From: Faecalicoccus sp.
Lineage (GTDB): Bacteria > Bacillota_I > Bacilli_A > Erysipelotrichales > Erysipelotrichaceae
DNA length: 8,604 nt
Direction: 5' to 3'
NCBI GenBank assembly: GCA_017941505.1
Contig: JAGAWH010000102.1
Location: 1-8,604 of the forward strand
The notes under the pieces were generated by a model. The model saw only the letters and a list, made by a program, of their open reading frames with translations. It was not told the origin of the DNA and did no database searches. The position numbers and the translations under genes were made by a program. Shown here in pieces: positions 1 through 5,600 of this stretch (its first letter is position 1; the number at the start of each line of letters is the position of its first letter).

Positions 1-140
1 AAAGAACCGACCAGGCCTGGTCAATCCTTTAGACTACTATCTGAGTTATTCGTGATTTTAATACAAATGTAGCGCCGTATACGAGACCCGTACGTACGGT
101 GCAATGGGAGGGGTGAGACTTTATTCTCCCTCTACCCTAT
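1..140 (+). mobile_element. Group II intron, 3' end (domain V and VI), partial
   Basis: The window opens inside a group II self-splicing intron, of which only the 3' end is present. Domain V is at 72-102: an 8-bp stem of 72-79 (GCGCCGTA) with 95-102 (TACGGTGC), a G74-T100 wobble where the catalytic triad sits (here CGC rather than AGC), a two-base CG bulge at 93-94, and a short distal stem 80-83/89-92. Domain VI follows at 106-137: GGG 106-108 pairs with CCC 135-137, A134 is left bulged, and pairing continues inward with 109-113 against 129-133. A134 is seven bases from an intron end at 140, and the last two bases are AT, matching the AY end of group II introns. A CGC triad is known from IIC and some other bacterial classes. 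No maturase coding sequence is recognisable in bases 1-70; it would lie upstream. Confidence 0.8.
72..102 (+). ncRNA. Group II intron domain V catalytic hairpin
   Basis: This 31-nt hairpin has the layout of domain V. The proximal stem has eight pairs, with the G-U wobble at the third pair. The bulge on the 3' side is CG (93-94). The distal stem of four pairs closes the loop AGACC. The canonical domain V is about 34 nt, so the distal stem is a little short. The triad is CGC (73-75). Confidence 0.8.
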
Positions 141-1510
141 TTCTGATGATTTTTAATCCAATCTCTGTACCAATACCAGCTTTTCTTAGGTCTTCTTTGA
201 AGGTTATTTTCAAAGTCAACGGCCACAAGACCATAACGTTTTTGTACACCGTTTCGCCATGAATAGAGATCAAAAGGGGACCAGACAAAGTAACCGCAAA
301 CGTCTGCTCCTTCTTCTTTTGCCTGAAGAATAGCCTCGATATGTTCCTTCAAAAATTCAATACGGTAGTCATCTTCTACCATAGTACAATCGATATCTTC
401 TTTCATACCCAAACCATTCTCTGTGATAAATACCGGCAGGTTATATTTATCTTTCACTCGTAACAAGCCATCATGAATTCCTTTTGGATAAATCTCGGTA
501 TCCCATGCGGTATATTTCGCATTTGGATCATTCATTATCTGTTCAAACCAATCTTTGATGCGAATCACACTGCTGCCTTTTTTAGAGGCACCGCTGTTGT
601 TGATCACCAGACAGGTATCACCTGTAGTATATGGTTTTACCAATAATCGGGCATAATAATTTAAGCCCAGAAAATCTACGGTATTCTCCTTGATGATTTG
701 TAAATCGGAATCGTTGATAAAGGAAAGATCAAATTGTTTATCTTTTAAATCTTCGATTAGATCTGCAGGGAATTCACCTAATACAGCCGTATCCAAAACC
801 CAGTTATTGGCATAGTTGTCCGCGTATCGCATTGCCTTTTTTGTTGCCGGTGTATCATCAATCCCATCAACCGGTCCAAAGCTGTGCACAATTCCAATCT
901 TTCCTTTAAGAGAGAGCTCTTTAAACTTTCTTACAGCCATGGCACTTGCCAACATGACATGGTAGGCAGCCTGGATCATCTTCTGTCCATCTTGAAGTCC
1001 GGGTGGATAATTTCCAATTAAATATCCATTTGTCACAAACCATTTTGGCTCATTAAAGGTTGTCCAATAGGTTACCTTATCGCCATATTCTTTGAAGCAG
1101 ATTTGGGCATACTTTTCAAAAGCTATACAGGTATTGCGGTTTAGCCATCCGCCTTCATCTTCTAAATACTGCGGAAGATCCCAATGGTATAAAGTCACAA
1201 AAGGTTCTATTTCATTTTCTTTGCAGCAATCGATCATCTCATGATAAAAAAGAATTCCTTTGGGATTGATATTTCCGTTTTCATCTAGAATTCTTGGCCA
1301 TGCGATCGAAAAGCGGTAAGCGTTCTGTCCGCCGTCTTTCATCATTTTGATATCTTCTTTAAAGTGATGGTAATGGTCGCTGGCAATATCCCCATTTTCG
1401 TAATTGTTTTCATGAAGATATTTATCCCAAATAGATTCAATTCTTCCATCGATATTATAAGCTCCTTCACATTGGTAGGAAGCACTGGCAGATCCCCATA
1501 AAAATGTCAT
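137..1510 (-). CDS. GH1 family 6-phospho-beta-glycosidase (6-phospho-beta-glucosidase/galactosidase)
   Basis: This is a cytoplasmic family 1 glycoside hydrolase with a retaining mechanism. Counting from the upstream GTG at 1519, the acid/base Glu is E157 in TFNEP and the nucleophile is E367 in ITENG; an FLWGSASASYQ-type N-terminus and YHWDLPQ complete the family pattern. Near the C-terminus S420, K427 and Y429 have the same +7/+9 spacing as the phosphate-binding Ser, Lys and Tyr of LacG-type 6-phospho-beta-galactosidases, and S420 replaces the Glu found in non-phosphorylated beta-glucosidases. W421 follows the Ser, as in LacG. Substrates are therefore probably PTS-phosphorylated disaccharides; glucose versus galactose preference is inference. 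I prefer ATG 1510, because GGTGAT sits four bases upstream and the protein then starts MTFLWG as the family usually does. The GTG at 1519 overlaps that ribosome site. The length (457 aa) is normal. The TAG stop (137-139) lies in the group II intron end, so the native C-terminus may have differed by a few residues. Confidence 0.9.
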   Translation of the reverse strand: MTFLWGSASASYQCEGAYNIDGRIESIWDKYLHENNYENGDIASDHYHHFKEDIKMMKDGGQNAYRFSIAWPRILDENGNINPKGILFYHEMIDCCKENEIEPFVTLYHWDLPQYLEDEGGWLNRNTCIAFEKYAQICFKEYGDKVTYWTTFNEPKWFVTNGYLIGNYPPGLQDGQKMIQAAYHVMLASAMAVRKFKELSLKGKIGIVHSFGPVDGIDDTPATKKAMRYADNYANNWVLDTAVLGEFPADLIEDLKDKQFDLSFINDSDLQIIKENTVDFLGLNYYARLLVKPYTTGDTCLVINNSGASKKGSSVIRIKDWFEQIMNDPNAKYTAWDTEIYPKGIHDGLLRVKDKYNLPVFITENGLGMKEDIDCTMVEDDYRIEFLKEHIEAILQAKEEGADVCGYFVWSPFDLYSWRNGVQKRYGLVAVDFENNLQRRPKKSWYWYRDWIKNHQK

Positions 1511-1514
1511 ATTT

Positions 1515-1520
1515 ATCACC
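1515..1520 (-). promoter_or_regulatory. Ribosome binding site deciding the GH1 start
   Basis: On the minus strand this reads GGTGAT, which matches the 3' part of the extended Shine-Dalgarno sequence, four bases before ATG 1510. An AAGGAG further up (1534-1539) is 14 bases from the alternative GTG at 1519, which is far for initiation. bioY in this window uses the same GGTGAT arrangement, which supports the ATG. Confidence 0.5.
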
Positions 1521-1555
1521 CGATTTTATGATACTCCTTTTTGAGAGCAATCGTA

Positions 1556-1584
1556 CTGTATTTTTAAAGAGGGTATGTTATAAT
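1556..1584 (+). promoter_or_regulatory. Extended -10 promoter of the HAD-EIIB-GNAT cassette
   Basis: TGTTATAAT at 1576-1584 is a perfect extended -10 (TGnTATAAT). The -35 position 17 bases upstream (1556-1561, CTGTAT) is poor, as is common with extended -10 promoters. Transcription would start near 1591, leaving a leader of about 30 bases before ATG 1620. Confidence 0.6.
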
Positions 1585-1590
1585 TGCCAA
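1563..1590 (-). promoter_or_regulatory. Possible promoter of the GH1 gene
   Basis: On the minus strand TTGGCA (1585-1590) is followed after 16 bases by TTTAAA (1563-1568), a fair -35/-10 pair. It overlaps the divergent + strand promoter, so the two units may compete for RNA polymerase. The -10 is weak, so confidence is low. Confidence 0.3.
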
Positions 1591-1619
1591 GTATTATTTG
1601 ATGATTATAAATTGTCTTT

Positions 1620-2195
1620 ATGAAATTTATAGGTATATGGCAGCTGGCATATACCGGAAACAGAAAACAGCTAGAAAGAATTACCCCATTGAAAGCTTTA
1701 ATCTTTATCGAATTAGACGGAACGGTCAATCCGGGTGTTTATTTTCAAACATATGAAGTCGATTGGAAGTTAAATAAAACACTCGCAAAACAATTCAATG
1801 ATCCCCTTATAAAAGATATTAATTTCTTCTTTGTGAATCGGGCATGGCATGCCTTTAATCAGAAATCTGCGGATTATTTAAAAGATTTATGTGAGCGATA
1901 CGATGCGAAAATCGTCGTTAATTTTTCATGGTGTATGCTGGATACTGCCCATATCAAATCTTTATTAAGGCTTGTAGATCTACAGGATTATGTATTAGAT
2001 GAGGAAGTAAAGGGCAAAAGCCCTGTTCAGATGATTCATGAATGCCTTGCTAAATACAATATAGATAACTATCTTGTTCTCACAAGGGAATTTCATATTA
2101 CGCATATGTTTAAAAATAATTCAATTCAGACATTTAAACTTTTTACTAAAGAAGACTATAATAAAGCTGTCGAGATATTAGAAAGAGAGGCATAG
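1620..2195 (+). CDS. Degenerate HAD-like protein
   Basis: A 191-residue soluble protein whose fold pattern resembles small HAD-superfamily domains of the kind found in RNA-repair (Swiss Army Knife) proteins. Motif I reads IELDGT (30-35), with Glu31 in place of the nucleophilic Asp. The DAKIVVNFSW stretch (95-104) matches the strand that carries motif II, Ser103. Lys131/Lys133 in VKGKSP could be motif III. The acidic motif IV, normally LDD, reads LTRE (154-157). Loss of both the nucleophile and the acidic pair suggests an inactive or altered enzyme. ATG 1620 has no clear ribosome site, and an in-frame stop lies just upstream. TTG 1689, after GAAAGAA, would start right before the HAD motif and is a real alternative. 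It is the first gene of a cassette; the EIIB gene begins one base after its stop, so translation is probably coupled. The HAD assignment is by eye and moderate. Confidence 0.5.
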   Translation: MKFIGIWQLAYTGNRKQLERITPLKALIFIELDGTVNPGVYFQTYEVDWKLNKTLAKQFNDPLIKDINFFFVNRAWHAFNQKSADYLKDLCERYDAKIVVNFSWCMLDTAHIKSLLRLVDLQDYVLDEEVKGKSPVQMIHECLAKYNIDNYLVLTREFHITHMFKNNSIQTFKLFTKEDYNKAVEILEREA

Positions 2196-2196
2196 T

Positions 2197-2616
2197 ATGC
2201 TTGATGTATTGTTATGCTGCCTGGGTGGATTCTCTTCCAGTGCACTTGTCGGAAACATGAAAAAAGAGATGGAAAAAAGAGGAATGACAGACCGCATCAA
2301 TATCGATTTTTCACCGTTTGCGTATTCACCAAGAGTATTAAAGGAACATGAATACGATATTATCATCTGCTGCCCGCATTTGGCCCGTGATGCCAAGAAG
2401 TTTATTGCGGATAATAATATCAAGTGTCCGGTATATGTTCTTCCTCCTCAGATGTATGGAGTTTTAGATCCTGAGGAAATTGAAAAAGACTGTCTGGATG
2501 TTATGGAAATATATGAAAGTGACAAAACCAATCCCGTACATTTTCCGGGTGAAGCTAATATTTACCAGGTAAAACGCAGGGTTGCTTACTACAACCAGCC
2601 GGGAAAAAAGAAATAG
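2197..2616 (+). CDS. PTS EIIB component, lactose/cellobiose type (orphan)
   Basis: A 139-residue cytoplasmic protein with the EIIB fold of the lactose/chitobiose/cellobiose PTS family. The phosphorylation loop is C8-LGGFSSS, aligning Cys8 with the active-site Cys of the cellobiose IIB (CSAGMST). YDIIICCPH (53-61) matches the second core strand, and PVYVLPPQMYGVLDP (78-92) matches the final strand and the YG.MD-type motif. The core should take phosphate from EIIA and pass it to sugar at EIIC. No EIIA or EIIC is in the window, and the usual neighbours are a HAD-like gene (one base upstream) and a GNAT gene (15 bases downstream). After about residue 100 there is an unusual polar tail of roughly 40 residues, absent from the compact IIB of about 100 residues. 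The divergent phospho-glycosidase gene makes a sugar role possible, but regulatory use is equally open. GAGAGG provides the ribosome site. Confidence 0.8.
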   Translation: MLDVLLCCLGGFSSSALVGNMKKEMEKRGMTDRINIDFSPFAYSPRVLKEHEYDIIICCPHLARDAKKFIADNNIKCPVYVLPPQMYGVLDPEEIEKDCLDVMEIYESDKTNPVHFPGEANIYQVKRRVAYYNQPGKKK

Positions 2617-2631
2617 AATTGAGGTATAAAA

Positions 2632-3108
2632 ATGGATCTTGAAAATGTGACTATCCGACCTATGGAAATTGAAGACTATGATCAGGTACGCAAGTTATGG
2701 ATGTCTATAGGTCGATTGGGAATTCGCAGTATTGATGATTCCAGAGAAGAGGTAGCCCGCTTTATTCAGCGAAATCCCACTACAAGTGTAGTTGCACTTA
2801 TGGATGGAAAGATTGTTGGTACGATACTTTGCGGAAGCGATGGCAGACAGGGTGCTTTATATCATGTCTGTGTACAAAAAAAATACCGCCGCAAGGGAAT
2901 TGGACATGCGATGGTTGTATACTGCATGAATGCCTTAAATGAGCAGCATATCAATAAGGTCACTTTGATTGCGTTTAAAGGCAATGATGTCGGTAATGCC
3001 TTCTGGAATAAGATTGGATGGACACATCGACAGGATATTAACTATTATGAGTTTATTTTGAATGATGAAAATATCACATTATTTAATGAAGCAGAGGAAC
3101 AGGATTAA
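2632..3108 (+). CDS. GNAT family N-acetyltransferase (YpeA-like)
   Basis: A 158-residue single-domain GNAT enzyme that transfers an acetyl group from acetyl-CoA to an unknown amine. The N-terminal TIRPMEIEDYDQVRKLW opens the fold. Motif A is VCVQKKYRRKGIG (79-91), containing the R-x-x-G-x-G pyrophosphate-binding loop. The FWNKIGWTHRQDINYYEFIL stretch is the usual C-terminal beta-alpha-beta part. The pattern RNPTTSVV...DG.IVGTIL.G.DGR...YHV resembles YpeA-like acetyltransferases common in Firmicutes, whose substrates are mostly undefined. A GAGG ribosome site lies 8 bases upstream. It is third in the HAD-EIIB-GNAT cassette, and its last codons and stop fall inside a 24-nt palindrome shared with the convergent DUF1284 gene. 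Substrate cannot be inferred from the sequence. Confidence 0.88.
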   Translation: MDLENVTIRPMEIEDYDQVRKLWMSIGRLGIRSIDDSREEVARFIQRNPTTSVVALMDGKIVGTILCGSDGRQGALYHVCVQKKYRRKGIGHAMVVYCMNALNEQHINKVTLIAFKGNDVGNAFWNKIGWTHRQDINYYEFILNDENITLFNEAEEQD

Positions 3109-3125
3109 TCCTGTTCCTTTTCTTT
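3095..3125 (+). terminator. Palindromic terminator shared by convergent genes
   Basis: Bases 3095-3118 form a perfect 24-nt palindrome (arm AGGAACAGGATT, centre between 3106 and 3107), extendable outward by a G-T and an A-T pair. On the + strand it is followed by TTTTCTTT, as expected for an intrinsic terminator of the GNAT cassette. On the minus strand the hairpin is the same but the following bases (CTGCTTCATT) are a poor T-tract, so termination there may be weaker. The hairpin contains the stop codons of both convergent genes. Confidence 0.75.
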
Positions 3126-3485
3126 AGAATGATTAATTGATAAACAGAGGGAGAGCCATTGACAGTTTTTGCAGATCCATTCTAAATTTTCATTGTTGTA
3201 CTGCTTCAAATAACCGGAAAGAGCTTTCCAGTTATGAGTAAAAGGAGAGGGAAGCAGTGCTTCCGTGTTAGTGTCAAAAATTCTGGGATTTTCAGATTCA
3301 CATTCTCCGTTTATATTATGGAGACAGAAAGCACATAAATCATCTGTGCCTTTTACGATGTTTACATCTTCTCCGTTTTGAAGCCGTTCAATGACCTGTT
3401 TCATATTGTCGACAAATTCTTTGGAGTAGCCGTTACCGACAAAATTCTGAATGCAGAAAAGGTGATGCGCTCTTAGATGAATCAT
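3105..3485 (-). CDS. DUF1284 family cysteine-rich protein
   Basis: A 126-residue soluble protein recognisable as DUF1284 from its N-terminal LRAHHLFCIQNFVGNGYSKEF (4-24). It has seven cysteines: C11, C51 and C54 (CAFC), C62, C105 and C108 (CKNC), and C114. Paired CxxC motifs and His7/His8 suggest metal or iron-sulfur cluster binding; the function of the family is not established. The start codon overlaps the bioY stop as ATGA (3482-3485), a sign of translational coupling, so it is probably made from the bioY promoter and under the same biotin-responsive control. The 3' end lies in the palindromic terminator, so the last three residues (EQD) are identical to those of the convergent GNAT protein. 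A biotin-related role is inference from gene order only. Confidence 0.85.
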   Translation of the reverse strand: MIHLRAHHLFCIQNFVGNGYSKEFVDNMKQVIERLQNGEDVNIVKGTDDLCAFCLHNINGECESENPRIFDTNTEALLPSPFTHNWKALSGYLKQYNNENLEWICKNCQWLSLCLSINHSKEKEQD

Positions 3486-4012
3486 ACACCTGCCCTGTTT
3501 GCGATGGCCTTTTTTAAAGTCGGGGTAATGAGCGCCACAGCGACCATCTTGATGATATCACCCGGCAGAAATGGAATTACACATACGGCTAGTGCTGCCA
3601 TAAATTCCATCTTGGCAAAGATGCAGAACCATATCGTTCCAAACAAGTAGAGAACAAAGGTACCGATGACCATGCCAAGAACCAATCCTTTTAAGGTTGG
3701 ATCTTTTCGGTAGAAATAACCGGTAAACCAGGCCAGAGGAAGATAGCCAACCAGATATCCTCCCGTGATTCCGATGACGCATTGAAATCCTGCTGCATAA
3801 TTCGCAAATACCGGAATTCCGATACTTCCGAGGATCAAATAAATCAACGTACTTAAGGTACCGTATTTTTCACCTAGGATAGCACCTGCCAACATGACCG
3901 CAAATGTGGCCAGAGAAATAGGAATTCCACTGCCTAAGGGAATGGCCAGAGGGGCAAGTACGGAAATGACGGCTGCCATCAAAGCCGTTAAAACTAAATC
4001 TTTTGAATTCAT
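3482..4012 (-). CDS. bioY: Biotin ECF transporter S component BioY
   Basis: A 176-residue integral membrane protein, the substrate-binding S component of an energy-coupling-factor transporter for biotin. Hallmarks are IPISLATFAVMLAGAILGEKYG (about 30-51), LGSIGIPVFANYAAGF (about 61-76) and ITGGYLVGYL (about 81-90), followed by hydrophobic segments, giving about six membrane helices. The length is normal for the family. BioY can work alone in some bacteria or with a shared EcfA/A'/T module; none of those genes is present here, so a shared module elsewhere is likely. No biotin synthesis genes are in the window. GGTGAT lies five bases before ATG. The gene has its own TTGACA/TATATT promoter embedded in a BirA-like operator, and is followed by DUF1284 with a 4-base overlap. 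Confidence 0.95.
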   Translation of the reverse strand: MNSKDLVLTALMAAVISVLAPLAIPLGSGIPISLATFAVMLAGAILGEKYGTLSTLIYLILGSIGIPVFANYAAGFQCVIGITGGYLVGYLPLAWFTGYFYRKDPTLKGLVLGMVIGTFVLYLFGTIWFCIFAKMEFMAALAVCVIPFLPGDIIKMVAVALITPTLKKAIANRAGV

Positions 4013-4029
4013 ATTTAATCACCGTTAAC

Positions 4030-4058
4030 AATATATCCTGTGTATTTACGATTGTCAA
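4030..4058 (-). promoter_or_regulatory. bioY promoter
   Basis: On the minus strand a consensus -35 TTGACA (4053-4058) is followed by a 17-base spacer and a -10 TATATT (4030-4035). The -35 lies inside the operator half site at 4051-4059, so repressor binding should block polymerase. The expected start near 4023 gives a very short leader before ATG 4012. Confidence 0.75.
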
Positions 4059-4084
4059 CCCAAGAAAACATTAAAGTTGACAAT
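4051..4084 (-). promoter_or_regulatory. BirA-like operator upstream of bioY
   Basis: A perfect inverted repeat: ATTGTCAAC (4051-4059), 16 spacer bases, GTTGACAAT (4076-4084). This closely resembles the operator bound by the biotin repressor/ligase BirA, in which two half sites of the TTGTTAAC / GTTAACAA type are separated by roughly 14-16 bases. A third half site, GTTAACAAT (4024-4032), overlaps the -10 box. The site lies directly upstream of a biotin transporter gene, which supports the assignment. Confidence 0.75.
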
Positions 4085-4106
4085 AAAAAAGACTCCCGAA
4101 GGAGTC
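4084..4106 (-). terminator. Intrinsic terminator of the GH32 gene
   Basis: On the minus strand GACTCC (4101-4106), a TTCG tetraloop and GGAGTC (4091-4096) form a six-pair hairpin, followed by six T (4085-4090). It starts about eight bases after the GH32 stop codon and ends against the bioY operator. Confidence 0.9.
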
Positions 4107-4113
4107 AAATGTT

Positions 4114-5565
4114 TTAAATGATAAAATCGTCTGTTACAGAAGCTTTCATCTTATAAGCTGTTAAACCTACATTATCCGTCTTTGTGAAGTTAAATTCGGT
4201 TTCTGTCGGGTAGATTCTTGATGTGAAGGTAGCTTCTCCATCATTGATAAACATTTCGATTGAGCAGTTATCAACATAAATACTCATAGAACGTAATGGG
4301 TTATCCAATTTGAAATCTAAGGTTTCAAATACATTGGTGTTGAAGCGTTTTTCCATGCCGGATCTATCAACTGTTAAAGATTGACTAGCTTCATCGTAGT
4401 GAATACGCATTCCGCCGGTTCCGTCTCCTCTGGTATAAAGATTTAGATCGGCATCACCAGGGGCAAAGGCTGCTTCAATGTTGCAGGCTCTTGGTAACAG
4501 TTTTCCTTCGATAGTTCCATCACGTAAAGATTTAATGCCTTCTAACGGTGTCTGGATCAATTTGCCATCTTTGATGCGAAGCTCTCTTGGTAAGCTCAAG
4601 CTTCCTTCCCAATCTTCTTCCTCAGTTGGGTAGTGGTTATCCGGAAGACCGATCCATGCGATTAGGATTGCCTTATCCGGGTCCTGTACGTTTGCCGCAA
4701 ATTGGGCTGCATAGAAATCAAATCCATAGTCAAGGAAGTGATAATCTTCTTCCGGTGTGAATGTCAAAGTATCGTAGTCCATATGTCCGATGATATAGAT
4801 ATTATGGTTTGTGCTTTCACCGCGTCCCGGCAGCTTGGTATACTGCGGAGAGAAGATCAAGATATCTTTTCCGGATACATTTACGATGCAAGGGCATTCC
4901 CACATGCCACCGAAATTTTCAAATCCCGGAACCTTTAATTCACCGGCAAATTCCCAGCCGGATAATAAGTCTTTTGACTTATAGATCAGTGCACGTCCCT
5001 GAAGGTCCTGGTTTTGGGCACCGATAAAGATATAATATGTTTCATTTTTCGGGTTATACAGAATCTTTGGGTCACGCTGATGTTCGGTATAATCAGGTCT
5101 CGGTCCAAATAATGGCTTTGGAAGCTTTTTCAATTTACCGTTTTTGACAACTGCAGCACAGGTATACGGTGTACGAACCCAGTTTTCATCACGATGGTTT
5201 CCTGTATAGAATAAGTAGAGATCATCACCCATTGAGAATGCGGATCCGGAATGTGCGCCTTTATTATCAAAAATTGTATCCGGATGAATACCTACACCTT
5301 CATTTTTCCAATGGATCAAATCTTTAGATGATACGTGATACCAATATTTCAGGCCATGAACAGCTCCCCATGGACACCATTGATAGTAAAGATGCCATGT
5401 ACCGTTATGGAAACCAAATCCATTTGGGTCACTGGATAATCCGGTTACCGGTTCGACATGATAGGTTTGACGGTAATTGGACGATTTGATCTTTTCATAA
5501 AGATCTTTGATTTCATCTGCATGATGCAGGACTCTGTAACGCTCTTCGCGTGTCCATTCTTTCAT
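4114..5565 (-). CDS. scrB: GH32 sucrose-6-phosphate hydrolase / beta-fructosidase
   Basis: A 483-residue cytoplasmic GH32 enzyme cleaving the fructosyl bond of sucrose-6-phosphate, sucrose or short fructans. It has a five-bladed propeller (about 35-330) and a C-terminal beta-sandwich (about 345-483, with SIYVDNCSIEMFINDGEA). The catalytic residues are D46 (nucleophile, SSDPNG), D165 (RDPK, transition-state stabiliser) and E223 (WECP, acid/base). HGLKYWYHVSSKDLIHW is typical of the ScrB/SacA group, and there is no signal peptide. The residue before the nucleophile is Ser45, where most members have Asn (NDPNG). A strong AGGAGG lies 11 bases before the start. It has its own promoter and a hairpin terminator, so it is monocistronic. 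No sucrose PTS permease or LacI regulator gene is adjacent; sucrose-6-phosphate as the natural substrate is inferred from family, not shown. Confidence 0.93.
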   Translation of the reverse strand: MKEWTREERYRVLHHADEIKDLYEKIKSSNYRQTYHVEPVTGLSSDPNGFGFHNGTWHLYYQWCPWGAVHGLKYWYHVSSKDLIHWKNEGVGIHPDTIFDNKGAHSGSAFSMGDDLYLFYTGNHRDENWVRTPYTCAAVVKNGKLKKLPKPLFGPRPDYTEHQRDPKILYNPKNETYYIFIGAQNQDLQGRALIYKSKDLLSGWEFAGELKVPGFENFGGMWECPCIVNVSGKDILIFSPQYTKLPGRGESTNHNIYIIGHMDYDTLTFTPEEDYHFLDYGFDFYAAQFAANVQDPDKAILIAWIGLPDNHYPTEEEDWEGSLSLPRELRIKDGKLIQTPLEGIKSLRDGTIEGKLLPRACNIEAAFAPGDADLNLYTRGDGTGGMRIHYDEASQSLTVDRSGMEKRFNTNVFETLDFKLDNPLRSMSIYVDNCSIEMFINDGEATFTSRIYPTETEFNFTKTDNVGLTAYKMKASVTDDFII

Positions 5566-5576
5566 TTTAAAAATTT

Positions 5577-5582
5577 CCTCCT
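5577..5582 (-). promoter_or_regulatory. Strong ribosome binding site for the GH32 gene
   Basis: On the minus strand this is AGGAGG, 11 bases before ATG 5565. It fixes the start chosen for the GH32 gene; no alternative start is needed. Confidence 0.8.
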
Positions 5583-5600
5583 AGTTAACTCTTTACTCAT

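Noticed and set aside
9..22. Perfect 14-nt palindrome (GACCAGGCCTGGTC)
   Set aside because: About one such palindrome is not surprising in a window of this size, and it falls in the poorly resolved part of the intron (domain IV region). No independent support.
1..72. C-terminus of an intron-encoded maturase
   Set aside because: Two frames stay open for 50-70 bases, but none of the short translations resembles a reverse transcriptase or maturase end.
1526..1729. 67-residue minus-strand open frame between the GH1 and HAD genes
   Set aside because: It overlaps the divergent promoters and the start of the HAD-like gene, and has no family resemblance or good ribosome site.
4013..4113. Biotin or other riboswitch before bioY
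   Set aside because: The predicted transcript start leaves only about ten leader bases before the bioY start, and the only hairpin nearby is the GH32 terminator; control is better explained by the operator.
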